From Oscarella lobularis (taxonomy: Eukaryota; Porifera; Homoscleromorpha; Homosclerophorida; Oscarellidae): 64,000 bases of DNA. This document shows, in pieces, positions 1-13,939 of the stretch. Position 1 is the stretch's first letter. Each line of letters opens with the position of its first letter. Where the stretch lies: assembly GCF_947507565.1 (NCBI RefSeq), contig NC_089191.1, positions 868,001 through 932,000 of the forward strand. The letters run 5' to 3'. The notes under the pieces are model-generated. The model ran no database searches, had not been told where the DNA came from, and worked only from the letters and a program-made list of their open reading frames with translations. Both the position numbers and the translations under genes were made by a program.

Positions 1-1026
1 CAAGTTCCTCTTGCCTAAAGAAAGCATAAATAAATAAATAAATAAATATTGATTCTATTATTCCAATACCGTCGTCTTTCTGCTTCTACGAGATGACTTC
101 TCTCGTCTCCGCCATACTCATCGCCTTGGAGATGGCTCCCCTAGTAAACAAAGCCCTACGTTTAAATTCCAATATCTATTTATCTAATTACATGGTGCGT
201 GTAAGTGTGAGCCGGAAGCGACACTCTCTCTGCTTCCATAGCACCCTAAGAAAAATTATTAATTGTAGTTTATTTTTAGGGATAATTGGATGGCGTACTC
301 GCAACGCTTTCTGATATCTCTTCACGCAATCCGAATAATCCGATTTCAATCGCTCAAAACGCAGAGAATCTTTTTTCTATAGAAAAAGACTATATCATAA
401 ATCAAATCAATTTTTTTATTTAGGTTTCTGACTCTAAGTCCGCCGGATGGCGTTCTGACGTCACGTTCGAGATGCTTGAGAATTCCCGCCGTTTCGGCGA
501 CGGCGTGCTGCACCTCGTTTCGAAGACTCGCGCTGAAAATATTTCATTTATATTGATTCTATTATGATTTTTTTGAATTTTCTTACAGGCGACGTCGAAG
601 TTCCGGTGCGTCTGTGGGCGTGCCGACTTGCTTCAGCAATTTCTCCATTTGCGTAGCTATGGAAACCGTCTTCGATCGAAAAAATGTTTTGATACTCGAA
701 AATCTGACTTTTTGCTGATATAGATTGGACTGTATTGCTGACTTTTTGGCATCGTTCGTTGTAGTCTCGAAACGTTTCTACGAAAGAGTTACGTGCGTTC
801 GTAAGAATGTGAGTTTATACTGAAAGTGGCCTTAGGCTGCTAGAATGCGCTTCGATAGGTGTGCGGTTGGTGTGTATAGAAGAAGAATGCGTCTGTTCTA
901 ACCGAAAGATTGATAGCTCGTTTCCGACGTCGAAAAACCGAGTTCGACATTGCCACCGGCGCTTTCCTGCGACGATACGGCACCGTATTCGCCGTACTTT
1001 TGCGATCCAAAGTCTCCCCGTGACAT
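1..1026 (-). CDS. Syntaxin-7/12-like t-SNARE, 5' part (runs off the left edge)
   Basis: Membrane-fusion Q-SNARE of the endosomal syntaxin type. Start ATG at 1024-1026. Exons read as 903-1026, 716-777, 587-669, 433-532, 299-352 and 70-140, and every junction keeps the frame. The second to fifth exons give the N-terminal Habc helical bundle: a stretch reading QLGTP-like 'KQVGTPTDAPELRRRL', then 'LRNEVQHAVAETAGILKHLE' and 'RLKSDYSDCVKRYQKALR', which match the syntaxin 7/12/Pep12 pattern. The C-terminal SNARE motif and membrane anchor must lie left of the window. The intron at 670-715 starts with GC rather than GT. Introns are 46-150 nt. Family assignment comes from recalled syntaxin sequences; the exact paralogue is not settled. 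Confidence 0.62.
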
Positions 1027-1219
1027 AATCGAAGCGTTACAGCGAGATTCGGTGAAGAATGCTCAGCATCGCAATCACGAGACGCATGATGTCATATTTC
1101 ACTAACCCGTACATACAGCCTGAGAGACAGTGAGAGTGTACGTGTATGTGTTCGTTTTCAATTTCTTTCGCAATGGTGCATATATTACAAGCTGCCTTTA
1201 CAAAAGCCTTTCACTGTTG

Positions 1220-1985
1220 TCACCGCCGTGACGACTTGAACGGTTTGCCAAATTTCAGTGGTTTGCAGCGACTCTTGCATCCATTGCACTTCTGGCTATG
1301 CGTAGGCAATGCCTTTTTTGAATACCACATCTTGTCGCATCGATTACAATAGAATTGGGCAGGGCCACATTTCACCTTTCCCCTGTAACGTGAAAATATT
1401 CCAAGAAGACATCCCTTGTTAAGAACTTCAATGCTACTTGTAGCCTCGGCCAACTTATACTTTCTGTCTTCCTTCCATTGCTGTAGTATTCTTTCAACCT
1501 CTGGCCTCAATATTTGTATATTATTTTTCGAGTGGTTTCCTGCCCCGACAATAATTTCTAACAAGTCCTGTGTACCTCTTTGGTTTACAAGTGTCTTATC
1601 TAACCAAGAGTGGTATTGATTAAAGCAATTTTCAAGTTCGCTTCTAACTTCATACACACGAAGACCGTGAAGTTCTATTGAGGCCACAAACGTCTTTCTA
1701 CATAAACTAAACCTGCATGAAATAGCTATAAAAAACTTGAATTCACCAGTAGGCGACCCTGTTGAACTAACCTTTTTGAACTTCTTACAGGTACACTAGC
1801 TGCACCGGCTGTGTCTTGTCCTACGTGAGTTGGAAGAAGACTCTGCTGAATGAGTGTTACAACTTAGAAATGATCCGTTGAGTAGCGTATATACCGGTTG
1901 TTCTTGTTCATACCATTTCTTAAGGCAATATGCAATCGTACAAGTTACAGTAATGACTGCTGCTGCATGTTCCTATCGTGAACAT
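1220..1985 (-). CDS. Smr domain + zinc-binding 3CxxC-like protein, copy 1
   Basis: The main exon (1220-1697) encodes an Smr-like domain (start 'ELHGLRVYEV', core 'VGAGNHS', then 'LRPEVERILQQW'), followed by a cysteine module of the form FYCxxC-x-W-(x)n-QKCxxCxxxCKP. Smr domains are nucleic-acid binding or endonuclease modules with LDLHG and HGxG/GxGxH motifs; here the second motif is GAGNH. The cysteine module resembles the 3CxxC zinc ribbon of receptor-transporting proteins. The 5' exon is degraded-looking: a hydrophobic segment similar to the N-terminal anchor of copy 3 can be read near 1880-1975, but without an in-frame ATG. A donor after an AAAAAG sequence near 1776 matches copy 3. Function unknown; expression of this copy is uncertain. 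Confidence 0.5.
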
Positions 1986-1999
1986 TTTCTTGTCGTCGT

Positions 2000-2092
2000 C
2001 TCAAATGGGGACTCTCCTGCGTGCGTTATACTAAAACACCCACGTTTTACGTTTCGTCAATGAGATGTAAAATCGACAACAGAAAGAATGAT
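2000..2092 (-). promoter_or_regulatory. Shared upstream block of the Smr-3CxxC genes, copy 1
   Basis: About 90 bp beginning TCAAATGGGGACTCTCCTGC, with GTGCGTTA and AAAACACCCACGTTT inside. It recurs upstream of copy 3 (5178-5262) and in weaker form upstream of copy 2 (2897-2960). Conservation outside the coding part suggests promoter or 5' UTR duplicated along with the gene. Confidence 0.45.
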
Positions 2093-2146
2093 AACTTAAT
2101 TAATTAACTTGAAAACGCATACTTGCGTTCAATCGTATTGACCTAC

Positions 2147-2890
2147 TCATCGCAGAATGTAACTTTGTACTAATTTAGTACAGTGTAGTGTACACATCAC
2201 GGTGCATGCGCTAAATTCCAGTGGCTTGCAGAAATTATTGCAATGCTTGCACTTTTGGTTAGAGTTTGGCCATGCCTTTTTTGAAACCCAACCGTGTTCG
2301 CATCCATCACAATAGAAATGAGCGGTGCCCTCTACGTGTGGTCCTCTGTAAGGTGAATATATGACGAGAAGACATCACTTGTTGAGAACTTCAACACTGG
2401 TCCCAGGTTCGCCCAACTTATACTTCCCTTCTCTCTTCCATTGCTGCAGTAACTCTTGAACCTTTGGCCTCAATTTCTGAATGTTATCAATAGAGTGGTT
2501 TCCTGCTCCAACAATAATTTTTAGCCGATGTTGTACTCCTTTTTTGCCTGGAGGTGTCGAGTCTAACCAAACGTGGTACCTCTCCAAGTGGTCTTCAAGT
2601 GCGCTTTTAACTTGACTAACACGATAACCATAAAAGTCTATAGTTCTCAAGCTATATAAGTAGAAGACGACAGAGCAACTTTATCTAAGTAAACTTCAAT
2701 TTGTGCGCGACCCTGCTGCCAGTGGAACTTGAAACGTTCTCAGTACCGACTCGCCGTCGGAGCCTGAACGCAACATATAGCACCGGACGTTTTTGCCTAG
2801 TATAAAACCACTTCTTTGTGCAGCGCCAAAGGCAAAACGCAATTGCACTGAAACAAACCAACGGCTATCATTTGTGAGATGGACTAATGA
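2147..2890 (-). pseudogene. Smr-3CxxC gene, copy 2, interrupted by a stop
   Basis: Same architecture as its neighbours: an Smr-like part ('DFYGYRVSQV', 'VGAGNHS', 'LRPKVQELLQQW') and then the cysteine module (FYCDGCEHGW ... QKCKHCNNFCKP). The conserved Gly codon after 'EVLNK' (GGA in copies 1 and 3) is TGA at 2375-2377. The frame is otherwise open on both sides down to 2147, where a different tail ends it. The LDLHG-like motif is changed to DFYGY, so the Smr part has also drifted. This is either a young pseudogene or an allele with a nonsense change. The 5' exon was not resolved. Confidence 0.55.
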
Positions 2891-3182
2891 ATGCGTGGGA
2901 CTCTCTTGCGTGCGTTAATTAATTAATAAACGTGCCTTTTGTCAATTATTAGAAAGAACAATAGAAGAAAGATAGAGCGATAAGTCAAGTGAAGTCACCA
3001 TGACACTAACTAAGGAAACTTTGATCTGAACCCCACTAAAGTACTTACTCGTGATTGACGACGATTATTAGCAATCTCAACGCGCAGTCGTAAATTGGCT
3101 CTCACTTTCCAGTTCGCACGTATTGATAGCCGGCGACTCGGTATAACTACGCGCACTTCTACCGGCAATGTACCGTGACTGA

Positions 3183-5155
3183 CTATTGATCTATGCATCG
3201 CATGTGCTCGCCATGCCTCCTTTGTAGAGCAAGACATCGTTCACAAAGGCTTGCCCGGTGCTCGCGCGATTCAGCGTTGTTGCCAACGTGTTTGGTGCCA
3301 ACGTGTTTGGTGCGAAACGGTTCGCAGAATTTCATCGGTTTGCAGAAATTCTTGCACCCACCGCACTTTTGCCGCTTTGCTCCGGAAGGCCATGCCCATT
3401 CTGAAATCCAACCCTTTTCGCACTCATCACAATAGAAATGAGCCATGCCCCTTCTCTCCCCTCCTCTATACGGTGAATATATCACAAGCAGACATCCTTT
3501 GTTGAGAACTTCGATACTAGTGTCTGGCTCGGCCAACTTGTACCACTTCTCTTTCTTCCATTGCTGCAGTAAGTCTTCGACCTCTGGCCTCAATTTCTGT
3601 ACGCCATCCTCTGAGTGAATTCCTCTCCCAACAACAATTTCTAACCAGTCTTGCGCGCCTCTTTTGCTTTCAGGCGTTTGCTCTAACCACAGACAGTAAT
3701 CCTCAAAGCGACGTTGTAGTACGCTTTCAACTTCAGAAACCATAAGCTCGTGAAGGTCTAACGAGCATAGTTTGTTATTAAAGTTATAAAATTTTATCAA
3801 GTTCTCCATTGCTTGCCTCCTCGCTTCCTCACTTATCTCCTTAATAATCCTATTCCTGTCGCATTGCTTTTTCGATTTGAGAGTTTTCCTGCGTAAACGA
3901 AACGACTCTTGACGATAGTGGTATCCTTTCAGAGCTAGCTCAACAAGTTCTTTGACTTCTTTGGCTTTCTCTGAGTTTGCTACAATTGAGATAGCAGTGC
4001 TTCCATGGTAATTGTCTCTTGAAAAGCTTTTGTCTGTGCCGATGTCAAGCGAGGTGACTTTACGTATTCTTTCTCGAACGGCTCCTTTGGAAAGCACGTC
4101 GTGAAAACCGGGCCGAGGCGCTACTATAATTTTCCAAGCCGGCCGGCTTACAATATCCTCGCTGTGGCGCAAGTCGACCCAGTCGGGTCCGAACTCTTCA
4201 AGCACCAAATTATCGTCGTCGTCGTTGTCATGGCCTATAAGGTAATGTCTGCAGAATAGGATAGGCACCTAAATCAGTGTAGCAGAATTACGTCGATTTG
4301 TTCGTGAGGTAGGGCCTTTTCTGCCGTCGTGACCTGTAGCAGCAACCGGCTCTGGAGATCGACTTGGCTCTTGGAACTTAGGCTGAGGACTCAAGTTCCC
4401 CTGCTTTGCGGCTGCTCCAACAATTGCCTTTGGCTGGGAAGGAACGTCGAGGTTCTCGTCTTGTCTATGATCGCGAGTTGATGTTTTAGTCGGTACATCA
4501 TGCTTTGGCGTCATGTGTCTGTCAGCTTCAAGTTCTGTGACAAAAAGGCCGAAAGTCACTTACCAGAATAATAACTGAAATCTTACGCATACTTTCGGTT
4601 GGGACCTTAGATGCAGTGGGATATTGAAGCTTAGCTTGCGTTGACGATTTCGTGCCTTGCCGGCGTACGCTTTCTGACGTCGTTGGTCTATTTGCTAAGA
4701 CAACAGGGAAGTCGCCTCAATACAATCAGAATTAGGTACTGTAGTACTTGACTGAAATCTTACGTTTTTCTTCCGCCGCTGGGACCATAGGCTCAGCTAA
4801 CAGCGACCCATGATAAACGTGATCGGGCGAGTCATCGTCATTTTGCTTTGGCAATTTTGTGTCTTCCGCTTGACTACGTACAGAAGACGAACAGCAAAAA
4901 TAAATCAATCGAGTATGGGTAGGCGACCCTGTCAAACCTTTTTGGAGCACTGACATAGCAGCCGCGCGGGTAAACGTTTGTGGCGCGAACTGAATTCGGA
5001 GGGTGACGAGTCTCACCGACAAAATCTGATAGGTCGATCTCGCGGAGTATAGCGCGGCATGTGGGCTGTGCTTCTTCTTGGGAATCCAACAATTTCCTAA
5101 TAAACCAAAGGCCGCCTGCCGTGGCAAAACTAACGGCGGCTATTGTCTTCAGCAT
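3183..5155 (-). CDS. Smr domain + zinc-binding 3CxxC-like protein, copy 3 (long form)
   Basis: The fullest member of the tandem trio. The first exon (ATG 5153-5155) opens with a hydrophobic helix starting MLKTIAAVSFATAGG, likely a signal anchor. Two or three low-complexity polar exons follow (about 4878-4765, 4680-4580, 4538-4305). The last exon (to 3183) has an acidic start, a basic helical region, and a possible KH-like fold near 4090-3930 (uncertain). It ends with the Smr domain ('LDLHELMVSEV', 'VGRGIHS', 'LRPEVEDLLQQW') and the cysteine module (FYCDECEKGWISEW ... QKCGGCKNFCKP). Copies 1 and 2 keep only the 3' modules clearly. The exact splice sites of the middle exons are inferred. A membrane-anchored RNA-binding protein is plausible; the substrate is unknown. 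Confidence 0.55.
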
Positions 5156-5177
5156 GATTATAGTCGAGTTGTGAGAT

Positions 5178-5262
5178 CTCAAATGGGGACTTTCTTGCGT
5201 GCGTTACTAAAACACCCACGTTTACCTTTCGTCAATCAGATGTAAAACCAACAAAAGAAAAG
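5178..5262 (-). promoter_or_regulatory. Shared upstream block of the Smr-3CxxC genes, copy 3
   Basis: Starts CTCAAATGGGGACTTTCTTG and runs through GTGCGTTACTAAAACACCC and GATGTAAAACCAAC. It aligns almost base for base with 2000-2092, immediately upstream of the first exon of copy 3. Likely promoter or 5' UTR; no TATA box is obvious. Confidence 0.45.
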
Positions 5263-5427
5263 ACGGAGAGAGATACGGTGCCATGGAGCGCCGGTACCCA
5301 GATCAAACCACAGAAAGACGGCGATTCTTTTGGCTCTTTTTACCCCAATTGTTGTCAAGTAACATTCTGCATGAGGACGTGGAATCTAAAACTAAACGTT
5401 GCATCTCAAGGATTACTGTATTAGTGA

Positions 5428-6315
5428 TTGCATGTCCAATACAGTAACTACATAGTAGTACCTGTGAAAATGACAGAGCTGCTAAAGAATGCCGTTTCCA
5501 TAGAAACTCTTCTCGTTCGCTGCAAATCCTACGTCATTCGAGCTGCCTTCTCTACCATGGGAGTAGCAGTGAGTAGGCGGCGTGGATCCGAAGCAAACCC
5601 GCCTCGAATAATCCACGTGAAACCTCCCGATTTGAATGACGCATCTGCACCGCCCGCCCTTCCCCAGCAGAAACGTCAAGCCCGTTTCCTGACATCCAAT
5701 CGTCTATCGCAGTACCGCAACAGCGAGCCACACGCCGCCGAAGTGAGTCAAGTAGCCCAGCTCCTGCCTCGTCAAGAATTCGAAGTCCTATTCTCCCCCC
5801 TGTACGCGGAAGAGGCGACAGAGGACAAATGCCTACTGGTCAACCACAAAATCAAACGACCAACCCTCATGAAATGGATCTTCGTCCCAGTCAAAGACTC
5901 GGAATCGGCACTGGAATATACAGTTACACGACAAATCGCAATCGGTCGCGCATTCCATCGGGTCGTCAACGAAAAGACGGCTCGTCGCGCTGACGTCACA
6001 ATTGACAGCCGCGGCGGCACGCGCCGAGTCAAAGTGAACGCTTTATTCCCAAACGACAATTTCCGCGAAACGTCTTGCCGACTCACGCTCCAGCCGAGCG
6101 CGCCGTCGACCGACGACGCCGAACAGGGATGGATACTCGTGGGGAAAATGTACGAGGACGACGGCGGCGAACGACTCGAATCGTTCGTCGCCAAAGCGAG
6201 ATATCGACACGAAAATCGACGACAGATGAGCGCGAAGACGCTGATCGAAAGTCTCAAGCGAAAAACGTCTGGAGTGATGCACCGAGTCAGCGGCAGCGGA
6301 GGCTTCAATCCTTGA
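5428..6315 (+). CDS. Unrecognised single-exon protein (about 250-295 aa)
   Basis: One long open frame with typical local codon use and no visible intron. Three in-frame starts are possible (5428, 5470, 5557). The one at 5557 begins MGVAVSRRRG, so the product could be N-myristoylated; it also has a good ATG context. The body contains a proline/arginine-rich N-terminal third, then a region with alternating strands ('KRPTLMKWIFVPVKDSE', 'VTRQIAIGRAFHRVVNE', 'RRADVTIDSRGG') and a basic C-terminus. I recognise no domain. The antisense strand is also open over much of its length, as often happens in this TCG-rich genome, but the plus frame is longer. It is tail to tail with the helicase gene that follows. 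Confidence 0.5.
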   Translation: MHVQYSNYIVVPVKMTELLKNAVSIETLLVRCKSYVIRAAFSTMGVAVSRRRGSEANPPRIIHVKPPDLNDASAPPALPQQKRQARFLTSNRLSQYRNSEPHAAEVSQVAQLLPRQEFEVLFSPLYAEEATEDKCLLVNHKIKRPTLMKWIFVPVKDSESALEYTVTRQIAIGRAFHRVVNEKTARRADVTIDSRGGTRRVKVNALFPNDNFRETSCRLTLQPSAPSTDDAEQGWILVGKMYEDDGGERLESFVAKARYRHENRRQMSAKTLIESLKRKTSGVMHRVSGSGGFNP

Positions 6316-6390
6316 ACTCCTTAATTGAACTCTCTCTGTTTAAGTTTTACGTATATGGAACGCAACTCTGAGCGTAAATAAACTGTGAAG

Positions 6391-9364
<2,974 letters not shown>

Positions 9365-9788
9365 CGTTTTAGCGTCGCGTGCGAAGTCGGGGGGCGAGAG
9401 CACTGCGGACGCGTGCTTTTTTGTGACGTATCGCGCGCTAGCTAAACGATAAACAGTTGACCCGCCCACGTATTGACGTCTAAAGGGTCGAGGGAGAAAA
9501 GCTCGGACAAAAGAACTGCAAATCAGGTTGAAAAAATGGGGGGAAAGTGAATTCTTGTTGTTATTACTCCCATTACGTCATACGTAATTCACGTGGTACT
9601 GTACATGTAAATCAATCTATTTTGGCTAATAAAAAAAGACTAAGCAATCCACTGACCTCGAATAAGCTAGTCGCAATGATTTGCAAGGTTGATATGGCGC
9701 ACGCCTTGATCACGTTCTTATCCCACGGTGATTTGCATTTGTCTCGTCATCATACCTTTTCCTCTCCAGCTGGAGTCACGGTGCTGAG

Positions 9789-12700
9789 ATGAACAGTCAC
9801 CGAGTATCCAAAAATGTTGGCGAAAAGCGATGGATGCAAACGCAAAGCAAGACGTTCTCGAACTGGATGAACGTTCATCTCAGTAAACAAAGGCGTGGCA
9901 CTTCTGCTAACGAAGACAATGACCACGACGATAAGAAACAGTCGTTTCGTAAAGTACGCAATTGGGCAGAAGACCTGCAAGACGGTCTCCTGCTCATCGA
10001 ACTCGCCGAGGGCCTCACCGGCGGCAAAAAAGTCCGCGGATACACGAAGAATCCGCGATTAGAAGTGCAGAAGCTCGAGAACATCGAACTAGCTCTCAAA
10101 TTCATCGAACAGGAGGGAATACGTACAGTCAACATCGGTAAGAGAATCAGACGACGTCAATATATAGGATAATCGTCCGAGTCTAAAGGTCCCCAAGACA
10201 TCTATCAAGGAAATCTCAAGCTGACTCTTGGGCTCATATGGACGCTCGTACAGCACTATCAAATCGGAACGCGAAACACGCGCATATCCTCGAAAAAAAT
10301 CCTCCTAACGTGGACCAACGCTCTTCTCCCCGATCTAACGATCACGAACATGACGACCGATTGGACGGACGGTCGAGCCCTGTGCGGCCTCGTCGAGAAT
10401 CTTCGCCCGGGTCTCTGTCCCGACTATCTCGACTTACCGACGTCGAACAAGGTCGAAAACGTTCGTCTCGGACTCGATCTCGCCGAGGAACATCTCGCCG
10501 TGCCGCAGGTAATCGAACCGGAAGATCTCGTCGCTCCGGACGTCGACGAACGAAGCGTCATGACGTATTTATCCTATTTCGTCGAGCCGGCTAAGGAGCA
10601 GTTGCTCCAGTGGATACGACTCATTCTACCAGAGCTCGACATCTCAAATTTTACGACAGATTGGCGGGACGGCATAGCGTTGGCGACTCTCATGCATCGA
10701 CTTCACAATAAACTTCTGCCCGATTACGAAACTATGGTGCCGGAACATGGACTCGAGAATTTACAAAAAGCCATGAACGAGGCCGAATATCGACTGGGAG
10801 TTGATAAATTGATTAAAGCCGAAGATATTTTTGATCCTCAAGTGGACGAGATGAGCGTCATTACGTATATTGCTCAGTTTAAGACGGCACGGCTTCGTCC
10901 GCTTCCTGGCGAGTGTCTTTGCTCGGGAGTCGGTCTGCAAAAGGCGATCGTCGGAAAACCGGCACGTTTTGTAATCGACGGAAGTCGAGCGGGTGAAATC
11001 GACGACAAAATCGTCGTCAACGTGAAGAAAAAAGACGACGGTGCCGTCGTCGTCGAGGCGACAACGGAGCAAAAATCCGACGGCGTTTACGAAGTGAAGT
11101 ACACGTGCGCCGAAGCGGGGCCGTACGAAGTTGACGTTAGACTTGCTAATGAATCCGTTCCATCGTCGCCCTTTGCCGTCGACGTTTACGATCCGACTCA
11201 ATGTCGAATCAATAGCGTCAACACGCGCGCTCTCGTCAGGGAGCGGGTGGAAGTTACGGTGGACTGTAGCAAAGCGGGAAACGGTAAACTCAACGTGACA
11301 ATTGATGGCGATGAGGTGGAAACGCGCTGCGTCGGTAAGCTATACACGTACGCATTCGTTCCCAAAGTCGCCGGCTCCACCGCAATGGGAATAACCTTTA
11401 ACGGTCATCCGGTGCCGGACGCGCCTATTAGATTCGACGTCATTGATCCCGTTGAGGAAGCGGCGCGCTGCACTGTCGCTCCCGCGAGTGACGGCAACGA
11501 GAAAGCTTTGTCGCTTGGTTACACGAGCACGCGATACCGGTTTACCGTTCGCGCCCCCGCTGCCGGTCTCCTTGACAATGACGCGCTCACCGTCGCCGTA
11601 CAGGGCGTCGCTACAGCCGCCGATGTTGATTTGATAGATAACGGAGACGGAACGTACGACGTTGAATACGTCGCCGATCGACCGGGGGCTTATCTTATAC
11701 AAGTTTCCCTCTACGGAAAGCTGATTCCCGGGATGCCGACTAAGTTGACGATAAGGGAAAAGCCCATGGCGGCGAAATGCGTCTTTCATCCGGACAAGAC
11801 AAAGCACAAGATATCTGGAAAAACGTTAACGTTTTATGTCGACACGACAAACGCCGGTGCCGGCCGATTGGCGGCGGCGACGTACAGTCAAAAACACGAG
11901 GTCACGAAACTCGACTGTCAAAAAGTAAGTAATGGACGATACAAACTCGAGTTTACGCCGAAAGACGGCAAGTGCCGCTACGCGTTACACGTGCGCTGGG
12001 CGCGGCAACCCATCCCTGATACTCCGTACGTCTTCCGGGTTTGGCCGGGGCCCGACGCCAGTCGGGTTGTCGTTGACGGGCCAGGATTGAATGATGGAAC
12101 GGTCGACGAGCCCGGGGAGTTTCGTATCGACACGCGCGAGGCGGGAGTCGGACTATTAAGCGTTCGAGTGCGCGGGGTTAAGGGCTCGTTTAAAATTCAC
12201 TTGGAGCACGACAAGAGCGATCCGCGCTACTTGAATGCGACGTATAATCCAAAAGAAGAAGGCGATTATCACATTTCAGTCCGATGGGCCGACTGCGATG
12301 TGCCCGGAAGCCCGTTTCCCGTTCGAATTCGCGACCCAGAAGCGGAGCAGAAGCGCGAGGAGGAGAAGGAGAAGCGAATGCAAGAAAGAGCGGAAAGGGC
12401 AGAGAGAAGGAAAAAGAAAGAAGAAATGCTCGAAAGGAAGAGGGTAGAGGAAAAAGCGGCGCGAGAGGCCCTAGAACGAGCCATGGCTCCCGCGGAGGGA
12501 AGCGATAGTCCGTACGGGGAGGCTGCCAGGGTTCGAACGCTGCCCGTGCGATACGCGAAAGATAGCCTCGTTGCGGAGAGCGCTCAAGCAATGCCGCGGA
12601 GCGAAATACGTCAGTCATCCCAGTCTTATTATCAGCACAGACCCCTGAACAGTCGTCATCGGTCCTCGTCGTTTAAAGCGCGTAAGGATGCTGCGACGAA

Positions 12701-12878
12701 GCCAAGTAGGAAGGGAAAAAAAGAGAAGAAGAAGAAGAAAGTATCGAAAGACGAAGAAGAATCACACGTCCCTCTTTATCACGAATTCGATTTGAAAAGA
12801 ACACAGGAATTGTCTTTTTCTCCCACGGGTCTACCGGGGAGGAAATTTCTCACAGGACGACGACCAGATGTTTTTTAG
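9789..12878 (+). CDS. Filamin-type actin cross-linker with three CH domains (Jitterbug-like)
   Basis: Two exons, 9789-10137 and 10189-12878; the 51-nt intron keeps the frame, giving 1,012 aa. CH1 covers residues ~15-125 ('RKVRNWAEDLQDGLLLIELA'), CH2 ~150-255 ('TDWTDGRALCGLVENL', 'VDERSVMTYLSYF') and CH3 ~258-355 ('TDWRDGIALATLMHRL', 'VDEMSVITYIAQF'). Then come five filamin Ig-like repeats (~370-850), each ending in a P-x-x-P-F/Y-x-V strand. After them lie a charged coiled coil (KREEEKEKRMQERAERAER) and a lysine-rich tail. Conventional filamins have two CH domains and 24 or so repeats. A third CH domain with few repeats is the arrangement of Drosophila Jitterbug. It should bind F-actin; whether it dimerises is unclear, because no typical dimer repeat is recognised. 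Confidence 0.82.
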
Positions 12879-12946
12879 AAAAAAAAAAGAAGCCCAAGGT
12901 CAAGGTGCCAAAAATAACGTACAAAAATAGTGTAGAAAAGGACGCT

Positions 12947-13930
12947 CTAGGCCTCCTCTTGTATTAAATTGACCGACGGATGAAGTGGCGTATTTCTACG
13001 GCGAGACGTTTTCCACGCGTGATGACGTCTCAAACAGGAGACGTACAATCGATAGCCGCCCAGTAAAACCCAATTGGTTATGCCTTTCATAAAGGTGAGC
13101 AAAAAGAAGAAGAGACCGCCAATAAAGGCAAAGACTAGAGAAGGAAGAAGAGGAGGGGGAAGAGGAGGAAAGAACGCTACGCTCGTGGAAAAAACCAGAA
13201 GAGAATCGTAACTCGTACCGAGTAGGAAGGTGAACCAGCCAACGTTGTAGTTGAATAGGCAGATTGCTCCCTGAGCAAGAAGAGGATTCGTTTTGAAATG
13301 GTCTCGTTTGGAGAATCGATGGTCTGGTCTTTAGGACGGGCTTATTTTTAAGCAAGGGGGCCTCACTAAGTGTGAACGGGCGTATGCGTTCAGGCTCACC
13401 TTGTCTGCGTTGATATCGGCCATAGGCGAGAGACAGTGGAATATAGATGAACGATTCGTCATTGAGCAGCTATTGATGCCTGAAGTAGTGCAGGATCCAC
13501 ACGGATAGCACTGAACCTAGAAAGGCATTCGATTAAGTCACGGCTAGCTCTCTCCTGTGTAATGCAGACCCAATCCTTGACGCACCTGTTGCGAGACCTC
13601 GCAGAAGATGAGAATGTCTGAAGATGACGAAAAGCAGGCAAACGACATGTACATGCGGAAGAACCAGACGATGAGGCAAAGGAAGACCGGTATGAATAGA
13701 GCAACGAAATTCCACAGAATAGAGAGCCAATGATTGGGCGGAATGATGACCTAGAGCACAATACAAATATCCAACAAAATAAAAAAACGTTACCTTCATT
13801 TCCTCTTCGTCAGAAGATCGTTTAGCTTTAGGCAGCGGAGTCTGCACAGAAAAGATCATTGGTGCATTGACTGGGGAGAGAGGGGGTAACAAAATCGATT
13901 CGGAGGCGCAGTTCTGCCAATAATATTCTA
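12947..13930 (-). CDS. Multi-pass membrane protein, unassigned (3' exons)
   Basis: Coding exons inferred on the minus strand. About 13940-13797 reads '...WQNCASESILLPPLSP ... KRSSDEEEMK'. About 13751-13588 is a membrane exon ('HWLSILWNFVALFIPVFLCL'). About 13516-13400 carries cysteines (VQCYPCGSCTTSG). The last exon, 13270-12947, has two more hydrophobic segments and a basic tail ending in TAG at 12947-12949. Introns are short, and the frame is kept at the last junction (AAG|gtgagc to ctcag|GGA). The 5' end was not found. It converges on the filamin gene, with only 68 bp between stop codons. I could not match it to a named TMEM family. Confidence 0.4.
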
Positions 13931-13939
13931 AGTGTGGGA

